From assembly GCA_029718625.1 (NCBI GenBank), contig CM056395.1, positions 19,122,309 through 19,186,308 of the forward strand: a stretch of 64,000 bases of DNA. Direction: 5' to 3'. The notes beneath the pieces are model-generated. The model was not told where the DNA came from and ran no database searches. It was given only the letters and a program-made list of their open reading frames with translations. The translations under genes and the position numbers were made by a program. The DNA is from Synaphobranchus kaupii. Lineage: Eukaryota; Chordata; Actinopteri; Anguilliformes; Synaphobranchidae. Positions 1-15,500 of the stretch are shown one piece after another; within the stretch, counting starts at the first letter, position 1, and every line of letters begins with the position of its first letter.

Positions 1-500
1 CAGCCCCGACTACAACTTCAGCACCCACTACAACAGCAGTTCCCACTACAACTGCAGCCCCCACTACAACAGCAGCCTCCACTGCAACTGCAACACCAAC
101 CACAACTCCAGCTCCGACAACAACACCAGTTCTCACTACAAATGCAGCCCCAACTACGTCTGCAGCACCCACTACAACTGCAGCCCCGACAACAACCCCA
201 GTTCCCACTACCACTGCAGCACCCAGTACAACTGCAGTCCCCACTACAACTTCAGCCCCAACTACAACTGCAGCCCCCACTACAACTGCAGCACCCACTA
301 CAACTGCAGCAACAATAACTGCAGCCCCAACTACAACTGCAGGTCCCACTACAACTTCAGCACCCACTACAACAGCAGTTCCCACTACAACTGCAGCCCC
401 CACTACAACAGCAGCCTCCACTGCAACTGCAGCACCCACTACACCTGCAGCACCAACAACAACTGCAGCCCCCACTACAACTTCAGCGCCCACTACAACT
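1..500 (+). repeat. Left-edge segment related to 40.8-41.3 kb
   Basis: The anchor at 126 and the rare A-T-I-T-A-A-P codons (ATA at 315) recur at 40923 and 41112, both 40,797 bp away. The window therefore starts inside a block that has a diverged partner in the middle of the array. Exact edges are not clear by eye. Confidence 0.5.
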
Positions 501-3500
501 TCAGCACCCACTACAACTGCAGCCCCCACTACAACAGAAGCCCCCACTACAACTGCAGCCCCGACAACAACCCCAGTTCCCACTACCACTGCAGCACCCA
601 GTACAACTGCAGTCCCCACTACAACTTCAGCCCCAACTACAACTGCAGCCCCCACTACAACTGCAGCCCCCACTACAACTGCAGCTCCCACTACAACAGC
701 AGCCTCCACTACAACTGCAGCCCACACTACAACAGCAGCCCCAACTACAACTGCAGCCCCCACTACAACTTCAACACCCACTACAACAGCAGTTCCCACT
801 ACAACTGCAGCCCCCACTACAACAGCAGCCTCCACTGCAACTGCAGCACCCACAACACCTGCAGCACCAACAACAACTGCAGCCCCCATTACAACTTCTG
901 CACCCAGTACAACAGCAGTTCCCACTACAACTGCAGCCCCCACTACAACAGCAGCCTCCACTGCAACTGCAGCACCCACTACACCTGCAGCATCAACAAC
1001 AACTGCAGCCCCCACTACAACTTCAGCACCCAGTACAACAGCAGTTCCCACTACAACTGCAGCCCCCACTACAACAGCAGCCTCCACTGCAACTGCAGCA
1101 CCCACTACACCTGCAGCATCAACAACAACTGCAGCCCCCACTACAACTTCAGCACCCAGTACAACAGCAGTTCCCACTAGAACTGCAGCCCCCAGTACAA
1201 CAGCAGCCCCCACTACAACAGCAGCCTCCACTGCAACTGCAGCCCCCACTACAACTGCAGCACCAACAACAACTGCAGCCCTCACTACAACTGCAGCCCC
1301 CACTACAACTGCAGCACCCACTACAACAGCAGCACCCACTACAACAGCAGCTCCCACTTCAAGAGCAGCCTCCACTAAAACAGCAACCCCCACTACAACA
1401 GCATCTCCCACTACAACTGCAGCACCAACCACAACTCCAGCTCCGACAACAACACCAGTTCTCACTACAACTGCAGCCCCAACTACGTCTGCAACACCCA
1501 CTACAACTGCAGCCCCGACAACAACCCCAGTTCCCACTACCACTGCAGCACCCAGTACAACTGCAGTCCCCACTACAACTTCAGCCCCAACTACAACTGC
1601 AGCCCCCACTACAACTGCAGCCCCCACTACAACTGCAGCTCCCACTACAACAGCAGCCTCCACTACAACTGCAGCACCCACTACAACTGCAGCAACAACA
1701 ACTGCAGCCCCAACTACAACTTCAGCCCCCGTGACAACTGCAGCTCCCACTACATCAGCAGCCTCCACTACAACTGCAGCCCACACTACAACAGCAGCCC
1801 CAACTACAACTGCAGCCCCCACTACAACTTCAGCACCCACTACAACAGCAGTTCCCACTACAACTGCAGCCCCCACTACAACAGCAGCCTCCACTGCAAC
1901 TGCAGCACCCACAACACCTGCAGCACCAACAACAACTGCAGCCCCCACTACAACTTCTGCACCCAGTACAACAGCAGTTCCCACTACAACTGCAGCCCCC
2001 ACTACAACAGCAGCCCCCACTACAACAGCAGCCTCCACTGCAACTGCAGCCCCCACTACAACTGCAGCCCCCACTACAACTGCAGCTCCCACTACAACAG
2101 CAGCCTCCACTACAACTGCAGCACCCACTACAACTGCAGCAACAACAACTGCAGCCCCAACTACAACTTCAGCCCCCACTACAACTGCAGCCTCCACTAC
2201 AACTGCAGCCCACACTACAACAGCAGCCCCCACTATAACTGCAGCCCTCACTACAACTTCAGCCCCCACTACAACTTCAGCACCCACTACAACAGCAGCT
2301 CCGACTTCAAGAGCAGCCTCCACTACAACAGCAGCCCACACTACAACAGCAACCCCCACTACAACAGCATCTCCCACTACAACTGCAGCAACAACCACAA
2401 CTCCAGCTCCGACAACAACACCAGTTCTCACTACAAATGCAGCCCCAACTACGTCTGCAGCACCCACTACAACTGCAGCCCCGACAACAACCCCAGTTCC
2501 CACTACCACTGCATCACCCAGTACAACTGAAGTCCCCACTACAACTTCAGCCCCAACTACAACTGCAGCCCCCACTACAACAGCAGCCTCCACTACAACT
2601 GCAGCACCCACTACAACTGCAGCAACAACAACTGCAGCCCCAACTACAACTTCAGCCCCCACTACAACTGCAGCACCCACTACAACTTCAGCCTCCACTG
2701 CAACTGCAGCACCCACAACACCTGCAGCACCAACAACAACTGCAGCCCCCACTACAACTTCAGCACCCAGTACAACAGCAGTTCCCACTACAACTGCAGC
2801 CCCCACTACAACAGCAGCCTCCACTGCAACTGCAGCACCCACTACACCTGCAGCATCAACAACAACTGCAGCCCCCACTACAACTTCAGCACCCAGTACA
2901 ACAGCAGTTCCCACTAGAACTGCAGCCCCCAGTACAACAGCAGCCCCCACTACAACAGCAGCCTCCACTGCAACTGCAGCCCCCACTACAACTGCAGCAC
3001 CAACAACAACTGCAGCCCTCACTACAACTGCAGCCCCCACTACAACTGCAGCACACACTACAACAGCAGCACCCACTACAACAGCAGCTCCCACTTCAAG
3101 AGCAGCCTCCACTACAACAGCAACCCCCACTACAACAGCATCTCCCACTACAACTGCAGCACCAACCACAACTCCAGCTCCGACAACAACACCAGTTCTC
3201 ACTACAACTGCAGCCCCAACTACGTCTGCAACACCCACTACAACTGCAGCCCCGACAACAACCCCAGTTCCCACTACCACTGCAGCACCCAGTACAACTG
3301 CAGTCCCCACTACAACTTCAGCCCCAACTACAACTGCAGCCCCCACTACAACTGCAGCCCCCACTACAACTGCAGCACCCACTACACCTGCAGCATCAAC
3401 AACAACTGCAGCCCCCACTACAACTTCAGCACCCAGTACAACAGCAGTTCCCACTAGAACTGCAGCCCCCAGTACAACAGCAGCCCCCACTACAACAGCA

Positions 3501-6500
3501 GCCTCCACTGCAACTGCAGCCCCCACTACAACTGCAGCACCAACAACAACTGCAGCCCTCACTACAACTGCAGCCCCCACTACAACTGCAGCACCCACTA
3601 CAACAGCAGCACCCACTACAACAGCAGCTCCCACTTCAAGAGCAGCCTCCACTACAACAGCAACCCCCACTACAACAGCATCTCCCACTACAACTGCAGC
3701 ACCAACCACAACTCCAGCTCCGACAACAACACCAGTTCTCACTACAACTGCAGCCCCAACTACGTCTGCAACACCCACTACAACTGCAGCCCCGACAACA
3801 ACCCCAGTTCCCACTACCACTGCAGCACCCAGTACAACTGCAGTCCCCACTACAACTTCAGCCCCAACTACAACTGCAGCCCCCACTACAACTGCAGCCC
3901 CCACTACAACTGCAGCTCCCACTACAACAGCAGCCTCCACTACAACTGCAGCACCCACTACAACTGCAGCAACAACAACTGCAGCCCCAACTACAACTTC
4001 AGCCCCCGTGACAACTGCAGCTCCCACTACATCAGCAGCCTCCACTACAACTGCAGCCCACACTACAACAGCAGCCCCAACTACAACTGCAGCCCCCACT
4101 ACAACTTCAGCACCCACTACAACAGCAGTTCCCACTACAACTGCAGCCCCCACTACAACAGCAGCCTCCACTGCAACTGCAGCACCCACAACACCTGCAA
4201 CACCAACAACAACTGCAGCCCCCACTACAACTTCTGCACCCAGTACAACAGCAGTTCCCACTACAACTGCAGCCCCCACTACAACAGCAGCCTCCACTGC
4301 AACTGCAGCACCCACTACACCTGCAGCATCAACAACAACTGCAGCCCCCACTACAACTTCAGCACCCAGTACAACAGCAGTTCCCACTACAACTGCAGCC
4401 CCCAGTACAACAGCAGCCCCCACTACAACAGCAGCCTCCACTGCAACTGCAGCCCCCACTACAACTGCAGCCCCCACTACAACTGCAGCTCCCACTACAA
4501 CAGCAGCGTCCACTACAACTGCAGCACCCACTACAACTGCAGCAACAACAACTGCAGCCCCAACTACAACTTCAGCCCCCACTACAACTGCAGCACCCAC
4601 TACAACTTCAGCCCCTGTGACAACTGCAGCACCCAGTACAAGTGCAGCCTCCACTACAACTGCAGCCCACGCTACAACAGCAGCCCCCACTATAACTGCA
4701 GCCCTCACTACAACTTCAGCCCCCACTACAACTTCAGCACCCACTACAACAGCAGCTCCGACTTCAAGAGCAGCCTCCACTACAACAGCAGCCCACACTA
4801 CAACAGCAACCCCCACTACAACAGCATCTCCCACTACAACTGCAGCAACAACCACAACTCCAGCTCCGACAACAACACCAGTTCTCACTACAAATGCAGC
4901 CCCAACTACGTCTGCAGCACCCACTACAACTGCAGCCCCGACAACAACCCCAGTTCCCACTACCACTGCAGCACCCAGTACAACTGAAGTCCCCACTACA
5001 ACTTCAGCCCCAACTACAACTGCAGCCCCCACTACAACAGCAGCCTCCACTACAACTGCTGCACCCACTACAACTGCAGCAACAACAACTGCAGCCCCAA
5101 CTACAACTTCAGCTCCCACTACAACTGCAGCACCCACTACAACTTCAGCCCCTGTGACAACTGCAGCACCCAGTACAAGTGCAGCCTCCACTACAACTGC
5201 AGCACCAACAACAACTGCAGCCCTCACTACAACTTCAGCCCCCACTACAACTTCAGCACCCACTACAACAGCAGCTCCCACTTCAAGGGCAGCCTCCACT
5301 ACAACAGCAGCCCACACTACAACAGCAACCCCCACTACAACAGCATCTCCCACTACAACTGCAGCACCAACCACAACTCCAGCTCCGACAACAACACCAG
5401 TTCTCACTACAACTGCAGCCCCAACTATGTCTGCAGCACCCACTACAACTGCAGCCCCGACAACAACCCCAGTTCCCACTACCACTGCAGCACCCAGTAC
5501 AACTGCAGTCCCAACTACAACTGCAGCCCCCACTACAACTGCAGCACCCACTACAACTTCAGCACCCACTACAACAGCAGTTCCCACTACAACTGCAGCC
5601 CCCACTACAACAGCAGCCTCCACTGCAACTGCAGCACCCACTACACCTGCAGCACCAACAACAACTGCAGCCCCCACTACAACTTCAGCACCCACTACAA
5701 CAGCAGTTCCCACTACAACTGCAGCCCCCACTACCACAGCAGCCCCCACTACAACAGCAGCCTCCAATGCAACTGCAGCCCCCACTACAACTGCAGCACC
5801 AACAACAACTGCAGCCCTCACTACAACTTCAGCCCCCACTACAACTTCAGCACCCACTACAACAGCAGTTCCCACTACAACTGCAGCCCCCACTACAACA
5901 GCAGCCTCCACTGCAACTGCAGCACCCACTACACCTGCAGCACCAACAACAACTGCAGCCCCCACTACAACTTCAGCACCCAGTACAACAGCAGTTCCCA
6001 CTACAACTGCAGCCACCACTACAACAGCAGCCCCCACTACAACTTCAGCACCCACTATAACAGCAGCTCCCACTTCAAGGGCAGCCTCCACTACAACAGC
6101 AGCCCACACTACAACAGCAACCCCCACTACAACAGCATCTCCCACTACAACTGCAGCACCAACCATAACTCCAGCTCCGACAACAACACCAGTTCTCTCT
6201 ACAACTGCAGCCCCAACTACGTCTGCAGCACCCACTACAACTGCAGCCCCGACAACAACCCCAGTTCCCACTACCACTGCAGCACCCAGTACAACTGCAG
6301 TCCCAACTACAACTGCAGCCCCCACTACAACTTCAGCACCCACTACAACAGCAGTTCCCACTACAACTGCAGCCCCCACTACAACAGCAGCCCCCACTAC
6401 AACAGAAGCCTCCACTGCAACTGCAGCTCCCACTACAACTGCAGCACCAACAACAACTGCAGCCCTCACTACAACTTCAGCCCCCACTACAACTTCAGCA

Positions 6501-9500
6501 CCCACTACAACAGCAGCTCCCACTTCAAGAGCAGCCTCCACTACAACAGCAACCCCCACTACAACAGTATCTCCCACTACAACTGCAGCACCAACCACAA
6601 CTCCAGCTCCGACAACAACACCAGTTCTCACTACAACTGCAGCCCCAACTACGTCTGCAGCACCCACTACAACTGCAGCCCCGACAACAACCCCAGTTCC
6701 CACTACCACTGCAGCACCCAGTACAACTGCAGTCCCCACTACAACTTCAGCCCCAACTACAACTGCAGCCCCCACTACAACTGCAGCCCCCACTACAACT
6801 GCAGCTCCCACTACAACAGCAGCCTCCACTACAACTGCAGCACCCACTACAACTGCAGCAACAACAACTGCAGCCCCAACTACAACTTCAGCCCCCACTA
6901 CAACTGCAGCACCCACTACAACTTCAGCCCCCGTGACAACTGCAGCTCCCACTACATCAGCAGCCTCCACTACAACTGCAGCCCACACTACAACAGCAGC
7001 CCCAACTACAACTGCAGCCCCCACTACAACTTCAGCCCCCACTACAACTTCAGCACCCACTACAACAGCAGCTCCCACTTCAAGAGCAGCCTCCACTACA
7101 ACAGCAGCCCACACTACAACAGCAACCCCCACTACAACAGCATCTCCCACTACAACTGCAGCAACAACCACAACTCCATCTCCGACAACAACACCAGTTC
7201 TCACTACAAATGCAGCCCCAACTACGTCTGCAACACCCACTACAACTGCAGCCCCGACAACAACCCCAGTTCCCACTACCACTGCAGCACCCAGTACAAC
7301 TGCAGTCCCCACTACAACTTCAGCCCCAACTACAACTGCAGCCCTCACTACAACTGCAGCCCCCACTACAACTGCAGCTCCCACTACAACAGCAGCCTCC
7401 ACTACAACTGCAGCACCCACTACAACTGCAGCAACAACAACTGCAGCCCCAACTACAACTTCAGCCCCCGTGACAACTGCAGCTCCCACTACATCAGCAG
7501 CCTCCACTACAACTGCAGACCACACTACAACAGCAGCCCCAACTACAACTGCAGTCCCCACTACAACTTCAGCACCCACTACAACAGCAGTTCCCACTAC
7601 AACTGCAGCCCCCACTACAACAGCAGCCTCCACTGCAACTGCAGCACCCACAACACCTGCAGCACCAACAACAACTGCAGCCCCCACTACAACTTCTGCA
7701 CCCAGTACAACAGCAGTTCCCACTACAACTGCAGCCCCCACTACAACAGCAGCCTCCACTGCAACTGCAGCACCCACTACACCTGCAGCATCAACAACAA
7801 CTGCAGCCCCCACTACAACTTCAGCACCCAGTACAACAGCAGTTCCCACTACAACTGCAGCCCCCAGTACAACAGCAGCCCCCACTACAACAGCAGCCCC
7901 CACTACAACAGCAGCCTCCACTGCAACTGCAGCCCCCACTACAACTGCAGCCCCCACTACAACTGCAGCTCCCACTACAACAGCAGCCTCCACTACAACT
8001 GCAGCACCCACTACAACTGCAGCAACAACAACTGCAGCCCCAACTACAACTTCAGCCCCCACTACAACTGCAGCACCCACTACAACTTCAGCCCCTGTGA
8101 CAACTGCAGTACCCAGTACAAGTGCAGCCTCCACTACAACTGCAGCCCACGCTACAACAGCAGCCCCCACTATAACTGCAGCCCTCACTACAACTTCAGC
8201 CCCCACTACAACTTCAGCACCCACTACAACAGCAGCTCCCACTTCAAGAGCAGCCTCCACTACAACAGCAGCCCACACTACAACAGCAACCCCCACTACA
8301 ACAGCATCTCCCACTACAACTGCAGCAACAACCACAACTCCAGCTCCGACAACAACACCAGTTCTCACTACAAATGCAGCCCCAACTACGTCTGCAGCAC
8401 CCACTACAACTGCAGCCCCGACAACAACCCCAGTTCCCACTACCACTGCAGCACCCAGTACAACTGAAGTCCCCACTACAACTTCAGCCCCAACTACAAC
8501 TGCAGCCCCCACTACAACAGCAGCCTCCACTACAACTGCAGCACCCACTACAACTGCAGCAACAACAACTGCAGCCCCCACTACAACTGCAGCACCCACT
8601 ACAACTTCAGCCCCCAGTACAACAGCAGTTCCCACTACAACTGCAGCACCCAGTACAACAGCAGTTCCCACTACAACTGCAGCCACCACTACAACAGCAG
8701 CCCCCACTACAACTTCAGCACCCACTACAACAGCAGCTCCCACTTCAAGGGCAGCCTCCACTACAACAGCAGCCCACACTACAACAGCAACCCCCACTAC
8801 AACAGCATCTCCCACTACAACTGCAGCACCAACCACAACTCCAGCTCCGACAACAACACCAGTTCTCACTACAACTGCAGCCCCAACTACGTCTGCAGCA
8901 CCCACTACAACTGCAGCCCCGACAACAACCCCAGTTCCCACTACCACTGCAGCACCCAGTACAACTGCAGTCCCCACTACAACTTCAGCCCCAACTACAA
9001 CTGCAGCCCCCACTACAACTGCAGCCCCCACTACAACTGCAGCTCCCACTACAACAGCAGCCTCCACTACAACTGCAGCACCCACTACAACTGCAGCAAC
9101 AACAACTGCAGCCCCAACTACAACTTCAGCCCCCACTACAACTGCAGCACCCACTACAACTTCAGCCCCCGTGACAACTGCAGCTCCCACTACATCAGCA
9201 GCCTCCACTACAACTGCAGCCCACACTACAACAGCAGCCCCAACTACAACTGCAGCCCCCACTACAACTTCAGCCCCCACTACAACTTCAGCACCCACTA
9301 CAACAGCAGCTCCCACTTCAAGAGCAGCCTCCACTACAACAGCAGCCCACACTACAACAGCAACCCCCACTACAACAGCATCTCCCACTACAACTGCAGC
9401 AACAACCACAACTCCAGCTCCGACAACAACACCAGTTCTCACTACAAATGCAGCCCCAACTACGTCTGCAACACCCACTACAACTGCAGCCCCGACAACA

Positions 9501-12500
9501 ACCCCAGTTCCCACTACCACTGCAGCACCCAGTACAACTGCAGCCCCCACTACAACTGCAGCCCCCACTACAACTGCAGCACCCACTACAACTGCAGCAA
9601 CAACAACTGCAGCCCCAACTACAACTTCAGCCCCCGTGACAACTGCAGCTCCCACTACATCAGCAGCCTCCACTACAACTGCAGCCCACACTACAACAGC
9701 AGCCCCAACTACAACTGCAGCCCCCACTACAACTTCAGCACCCACTACAACAGCAGTTCCCACTACAACTGCAGCCCCCACTACAACAGCAGCCTCCACT
9801 GCAACTGCAGCACCCACAACACCTGCAGCACCAACAACAACTGCAGCCCCCACTACAACTTCTGCACCCAGTACAACAGCAGTTCCCACTACAACTGCAG
9901 CCCCCACTACAACAGCAGCCTCCACTGCAACTGCAGCACCCACTACACCTGCAACATCAACAACAACTGCAGCCCCCACTACAACTTCAGCACCCAGTAC
10001 AACAGCAGTTCCCACTACAACTGCAGCCCCCAGTACAACAGCAGCCCCCACTACAACAGCAGCCTCCACTGCAACTGCAGCCCCCACTACAACTGCAGCC
10101 CCCACTACAACTGCAGCTCCCACTACAACAGCAGCCTCCACTACAACTGCAGCACCCACTACAACTGCAGCAACAACAACTGCAGCCCCAACTACAACTT
10201 CAGCCCCCACTACAACTGCAGCACCCACTACAACTTCAGCCCCTGTGACAACTGCAGCACCCAGTACAAGTGCAGCCTCCACTACAACTGCAGCCCACGC
10301 TACAACAGCAGCCCCCACTATAACTGCAGCCCTCACTACAACTTCAGCCCCCACTACAACTTCAGCACCCACTACAACAGCAGCTCCCACTTCAAGAGCA
10401 GCCTCCACTACAACAGCAGCCCACACTACAACAGCAACCCCCACTACAACAGCATCTCCCACTACAACTGCAGCAACAACCACAACTCCAGCTCCGACAA
10501 CAACACCAGTTCTCACTACAAATGCAGCCCCAACTACGTCTGCAGCACCCACTACAACTGCAGCCCCGACAACAACCCCAGTTCCCACTACCACTGCAGC
10601 ACCCAGTACAACTGAAGTCCCCACTACAACTTCAGCCCCAACTACAACTGCAGCCCCCACTACAACAGCAGCCTCCACTACAACTGCAGCACCCACTACA
10701 ACTGCAGCAACAACAACTGCAGCCCCAACTACAACTTCAGCCCCCACTACAACTGCAGCACCCACTACAACTTCAGCCCCTGTGACAACTGCAGCACCCA
10801 GTACAAGTGCAGCCTCCACTACAACTGCAGCACCAACAACAACTGCAGCCCTCACTACAACTTCAGCCCCCACTACAACTTCAGCACCCACTACAACAGC
10901 AGCTCCCACTTCAAGGGCAGCCTCCACTACAACAGCAGCCCACACTACAACAGTAACCCCCACTACAACAGCATCTCCCACTACAACTGCAGCACCAACC
11001 ACAACTCCAGCTCCGACAACAACACCAGTTCTCACTACAACTGCAGCCCCAACTATGTCTGCAGCACCCACTACAACTGCAGCCCCGACAACAACCCCAG
11101 TTCCCACTACCACTGCAGCACCCAGTACAACTGCAGTCCCAACTACAACTGCAGCCCCCACTACAACTGCAGCACCCACTACAACTTCAGCACCCACTAC
11201 AACAGCAGTTCCCACTACAACTGCAGCCCCAACTACAACTGCAGCCTCCACTGCAACTGCAGCACCCACTACACCTGCAGCACCAACAACAACTGCAGCC
11301 CCCACTACAACTTTAGCACCCACTACAACAGCAGTTCCCACTACAACTGCAGCCCCCACTACAACTGCAGCCCCCACTACCACAGCAGCCCCCACTACAA
11401 CAGCAGCCTCCACTGCAACTGCAGCCCCCACTACAACTGCAGCACCAACAACAACTGCAGCCCTCACTACAACTTCAGCCCCCACTACAACTTCAGCACC
11501 CACTACAACAGCAGTTCCCACTACAACTGCAGCCCCCACTACAACAGCAGCCTCCACTGCAACTGCAGCACCCACTACACCTGCAGCACCAACAACAACT
11601 GCAGCCCCCACTACAACTTCAGCACCCAGTACAACAGCAGTTCCCACTACAACTGCAGCCACCACTACAACAGCAGCCCCCACTACAACTTCAGCACCCA
11701 CTACAACAGCAGCTCCCACTTCAAGGGCAGCCTCCACTACAACAGCAGCCCATACTACAACAGCAACCCCCACTACAACAGCATCTCCCACTAGAACTGC
11801 AGCACCAACCACAACTCCAGCTCCGACAACAACACCAGTTCTCTCTACAACTGCAGCCCCAACTACGTCTGCAGCACCCACTACAACTGCAGCCCCGACA
11901 ACAACCCCAGTTCCCACTACCACTGCAGCACCCAGTACAACTGCAGTCCCAACTACAACTGCAGCCCCCACTACAACTTCAGCACCCACTACAACAGCAG
12001 TTCCCACTACAACTGCAGCCCCCACTACAACAGCAGCCCCCACTACAACAGCAGCCTCCACTGCAACTGCAGCTCCCACTACAACTGCAGCACCAACAAC
12101 AACTGCAGCCATCACTACAACTTCAGCCCCCACTACAACTTCAGCACCCACTACAACAGCAGCTCCCACTTCAAGAGCAGCCTCCACTACAACAGCAACC
12201 CCCACTACAACAGTATCTCCCACTACAACTGCAGCACCAACCACAACTCCAGCTCCGACAACAACACCAGTTCTCACTACAACTGCAGCCCCAACTACGT
12301 CTGCAGCACCCACTACAACTGCAGCCCCGACAACAACCCCAGTTCCCACTACCACTGCAGCACCCAGTACAACTGCAGTCCCCACTACAACTTCAGCCCC
12401 AACTACAACTGCAGCCCCCACTACAACTGCAGCCCCCACTACAACTGCAGCTCCCACTACAACAGCAGCCTCCACTACAACTGCAGCACCCACTACAACT

Positions 12501-15500
12501 GCAGCAACAACAACTGCAGCCCCAACTACAACTTCAGCCCCCACTACAACTGCAGCACCCACTACAACTTCAGCCCCCGTGACAACTGCAGCTCCCACTA
12601 CATCAGCAGCCTCCACTACAACTGCAGCCCACACTACAACAGCAGCCCCAACTACAACTGCAGACCCCACTACAACTTCAGCCCCCACTACAACTTCAGC
12701 ACCCACTACAACAGCAGCTCCCACTTCAAGAGCAGCCTCCACTACAACAGCAGCCCACACTACAACAGCAACCCCCACTACAACAGCATCTCCCACTACA
12801 ACTGCAGCACCAACCACAACTCCAGCTCCGACAACAACACCAGTTCTCACTACAACTGCAGCCCCAACTACGTCTGCAACACCCACTACAACTGCAGCCC
12901 CGACAACAACCCCAGTTCCCACTACCACTGTAGCACCCAGTACAACTGCAGTCCCCACTACAACTTCAGCCCCAACTACAACTGCAGCCCCCACTACAAC
13001 TGCAGCCCCCACTACAACTGCAGCTCCCACTACAACAGCAGCCTCCACTACAACTGCAGCACCCACTACAACTGCAGCAACAACAACTGCAGCCCCAACT
13101 ACAACTTCAGCCCCCGTGACAACTGCAGCTCCCACTACATCAGCAGCCTCCACTACAACTGCAGCCCACACTAGAACAGCAGCCCCAACTACAACTGCAG
13201 CCCCCACTACAACTTCAGCACCCACTACAACAGCAGTTCCCACTACAACTGCAGCCCCCACTACTACAGCAGCCTCCACTGCAACTGCAGCACCCACAAC
13301 ACCTGCAGCACCAACAACAACTGCAGCCCCCACTACAACTTCTGCACCCAGTACAACAGCAGTTCCCACTACAACTGCAGCCCCCACTACAACAGCAGCC
13401 TCCACTGCAACTGCAGCACCCACTACACCTGCAGCATCAACAACAACTGCAGCCCCCACTACAACTTCAGCACCCAGTACAACAGCAGTTCCCACTACAA
13501 CTGCAGCCCCCAGTACAACAGCAGCCCCCACTACAACAGCAGCCTCCACTGCAACTGCAGCCCCCACTACAACTGCAGCCCCCACTACAACTGCAGCTCC
13601 CACTACAACTGCAGCAACAACAACTGCAGCCCCCACTACAACTGCAGCACCCACTACAACTTCAGCCCCTGTGACAACTGCAGCACCCAGTACAAGTGCA
13701 GCCTCCACTACAACTGCAGCCCACGCTACAACTTCAGCCCCCACTACAACTTCAGCACCCACTACAACAGCAGCTCCCACTTCAAGAGCAGCCTCCACTA
13801 CAACAGCAGCCCACACTACAACAGCAACCCCCACTACAACAGCATCTCCCACTACAACTGCAGCAACAACCACAACTCCAGCTCCGACAACAACACCAGT
13901 TCTCACTACAAATGCAGCCCCAACTACGTCTGCAGCACCCACTACAACTGCAGCCCCGACAACAACCCCAGTTCCCACTACCACTGCAGCAACCAGTACA
14001 ACTGAAGTCCCCACTACAACTTCAGCCCCAACTAGAACTGCAGCCCCCACTACAACAGCAGCCTCCACTACAACTGCAGCACCCACTACAACTGCAGCAA
14101 CAACAACTGCAGCCCCAACTACAACTTCAGCCCCCACTACAACTGCAGCACCCACTACAACTTCAGCCTCCACTGCAACTGCAGCACCCACAACACCTGC
14201 AGCACCAACAACAACTGCAGCCCCCACTACAACTTCAGCACCCAGTACAACAGCAGTTCCCACTACAACTGCAGCCCCCACTACAACAGCAGCCTCCACT
14301 GCAACTGCAGCACCCACTACACCTGCAGCATCAACAACAACTGCAGCCCCCACTACAACTTCAGCACCCAGTACAACAGCAGTTCCCACTAGAACTGCAG
14401 CCCCCAGTACAACAGCAGCCCCCACTACAACAGCAGCCTCCACTGCAACTGCAGCCCCCACTACAACTGCAGCACCAACAACAACTGCAGCCCTCACTAC
14501 AACTGCAGCCCCCACTACAACTGCAGCACCCACTACAACAGCAGCACCCACTACAACAGCAGCTCCCACTTCAAGAGCAGCCTCCACTACAACAGCAACC
14601 CCCACTACAACAGCATCTCCCACTACAACTGCAGCACCAACCACAACTCCAGCTCCGACAACAACACCAGTTCTCACTACAACTGCAGCCCCAACTACGT
14701 CTGCAACACCCACTACAACTGCAGCCCCGACAACAACCCCAGTTCCCACTACCACTGCAGCACCCAGTACAACTGCAGTCCCCACTACAACTTCAGCCCC
14801 AACTACAACTGCAGCCCCCACTACAACTACAGCCCCCACTACAACTGCAGCTCCCACTACAACAGCAGCCTCCACTACAACTGCAGCACCCACTACAACT
14901 GCAGCAACAACAACTGCAGCCCCAACTACAACTTCAGCCCCCGTGACAACTGCAGCTCCCACTACATCAGCAGCCTCCACTACAACTGCAGCCCACACTA
15001 CAACAGCAGCCCCAACTACAACTGCAGCCCCCACTACAACTTCAGCACCCACTACAACAGCAGTTCCCACTACAACTGCAGCCCCCACTACAACAGCAGC
15101 CTCCACTGCAACTGCAGCACCCACAACACCTGCAACACCAACAACAACTGCAGCCCCCACTACAACTTCTGCACCCAGTACAACAGCAGTTCCCACTACA
15201 ACTGCAGCCCCCACTACAACAGCAGCCTCCACTGCAACTGCAGCACCCACTACAACTGCAGCAACAACAACTGCAGCCCCAACTACAACTTCAGCCCCCG
15301 TGACAACTGCAGCTCCCACTACATCAGCAGCCTCCACTACAACTGCAGCCCACACTACAACAGCAGCCCCAACTACAACTGCAGCCCCCACTACAACTTC
15401 AGCACCCACTACAACAGCAGTTCCCACTACAACTGCAGCCCCCACTACAACAGCAGCCTCCACTGCAACTGCAGCACCCAGAACACCTGCAACACCAACA

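Noticed and set aside
2437..4011. A 524-codon Gln/Leu/Pro-rich open stretch on the + strand, with many shorter ones of the same type (e.g. 13696-14946, 23236-24273, 43822-44967, 53806-54951).
   Set aside because: They are the +1 shadow of the Thr/Ala/Pro frame (CTA CAA CTG CAG CCC CCA). They end wherever the main frame has Val-Thr (GTGACA), Ile-Thr (ATAAC) or Leu-Ala (TTAGC), and they start at chance ATG, GTG or TTG triplets.
5427..5429. In-frame ATG triplets in the Thr/Ala/Pro frame as possible translation starts.
   Set aside because: They are ACG-to-ATG changes inside the conserved cassette, present in several duplicated copies, with open repeat upstream of each and no leader or signal sequence after them.
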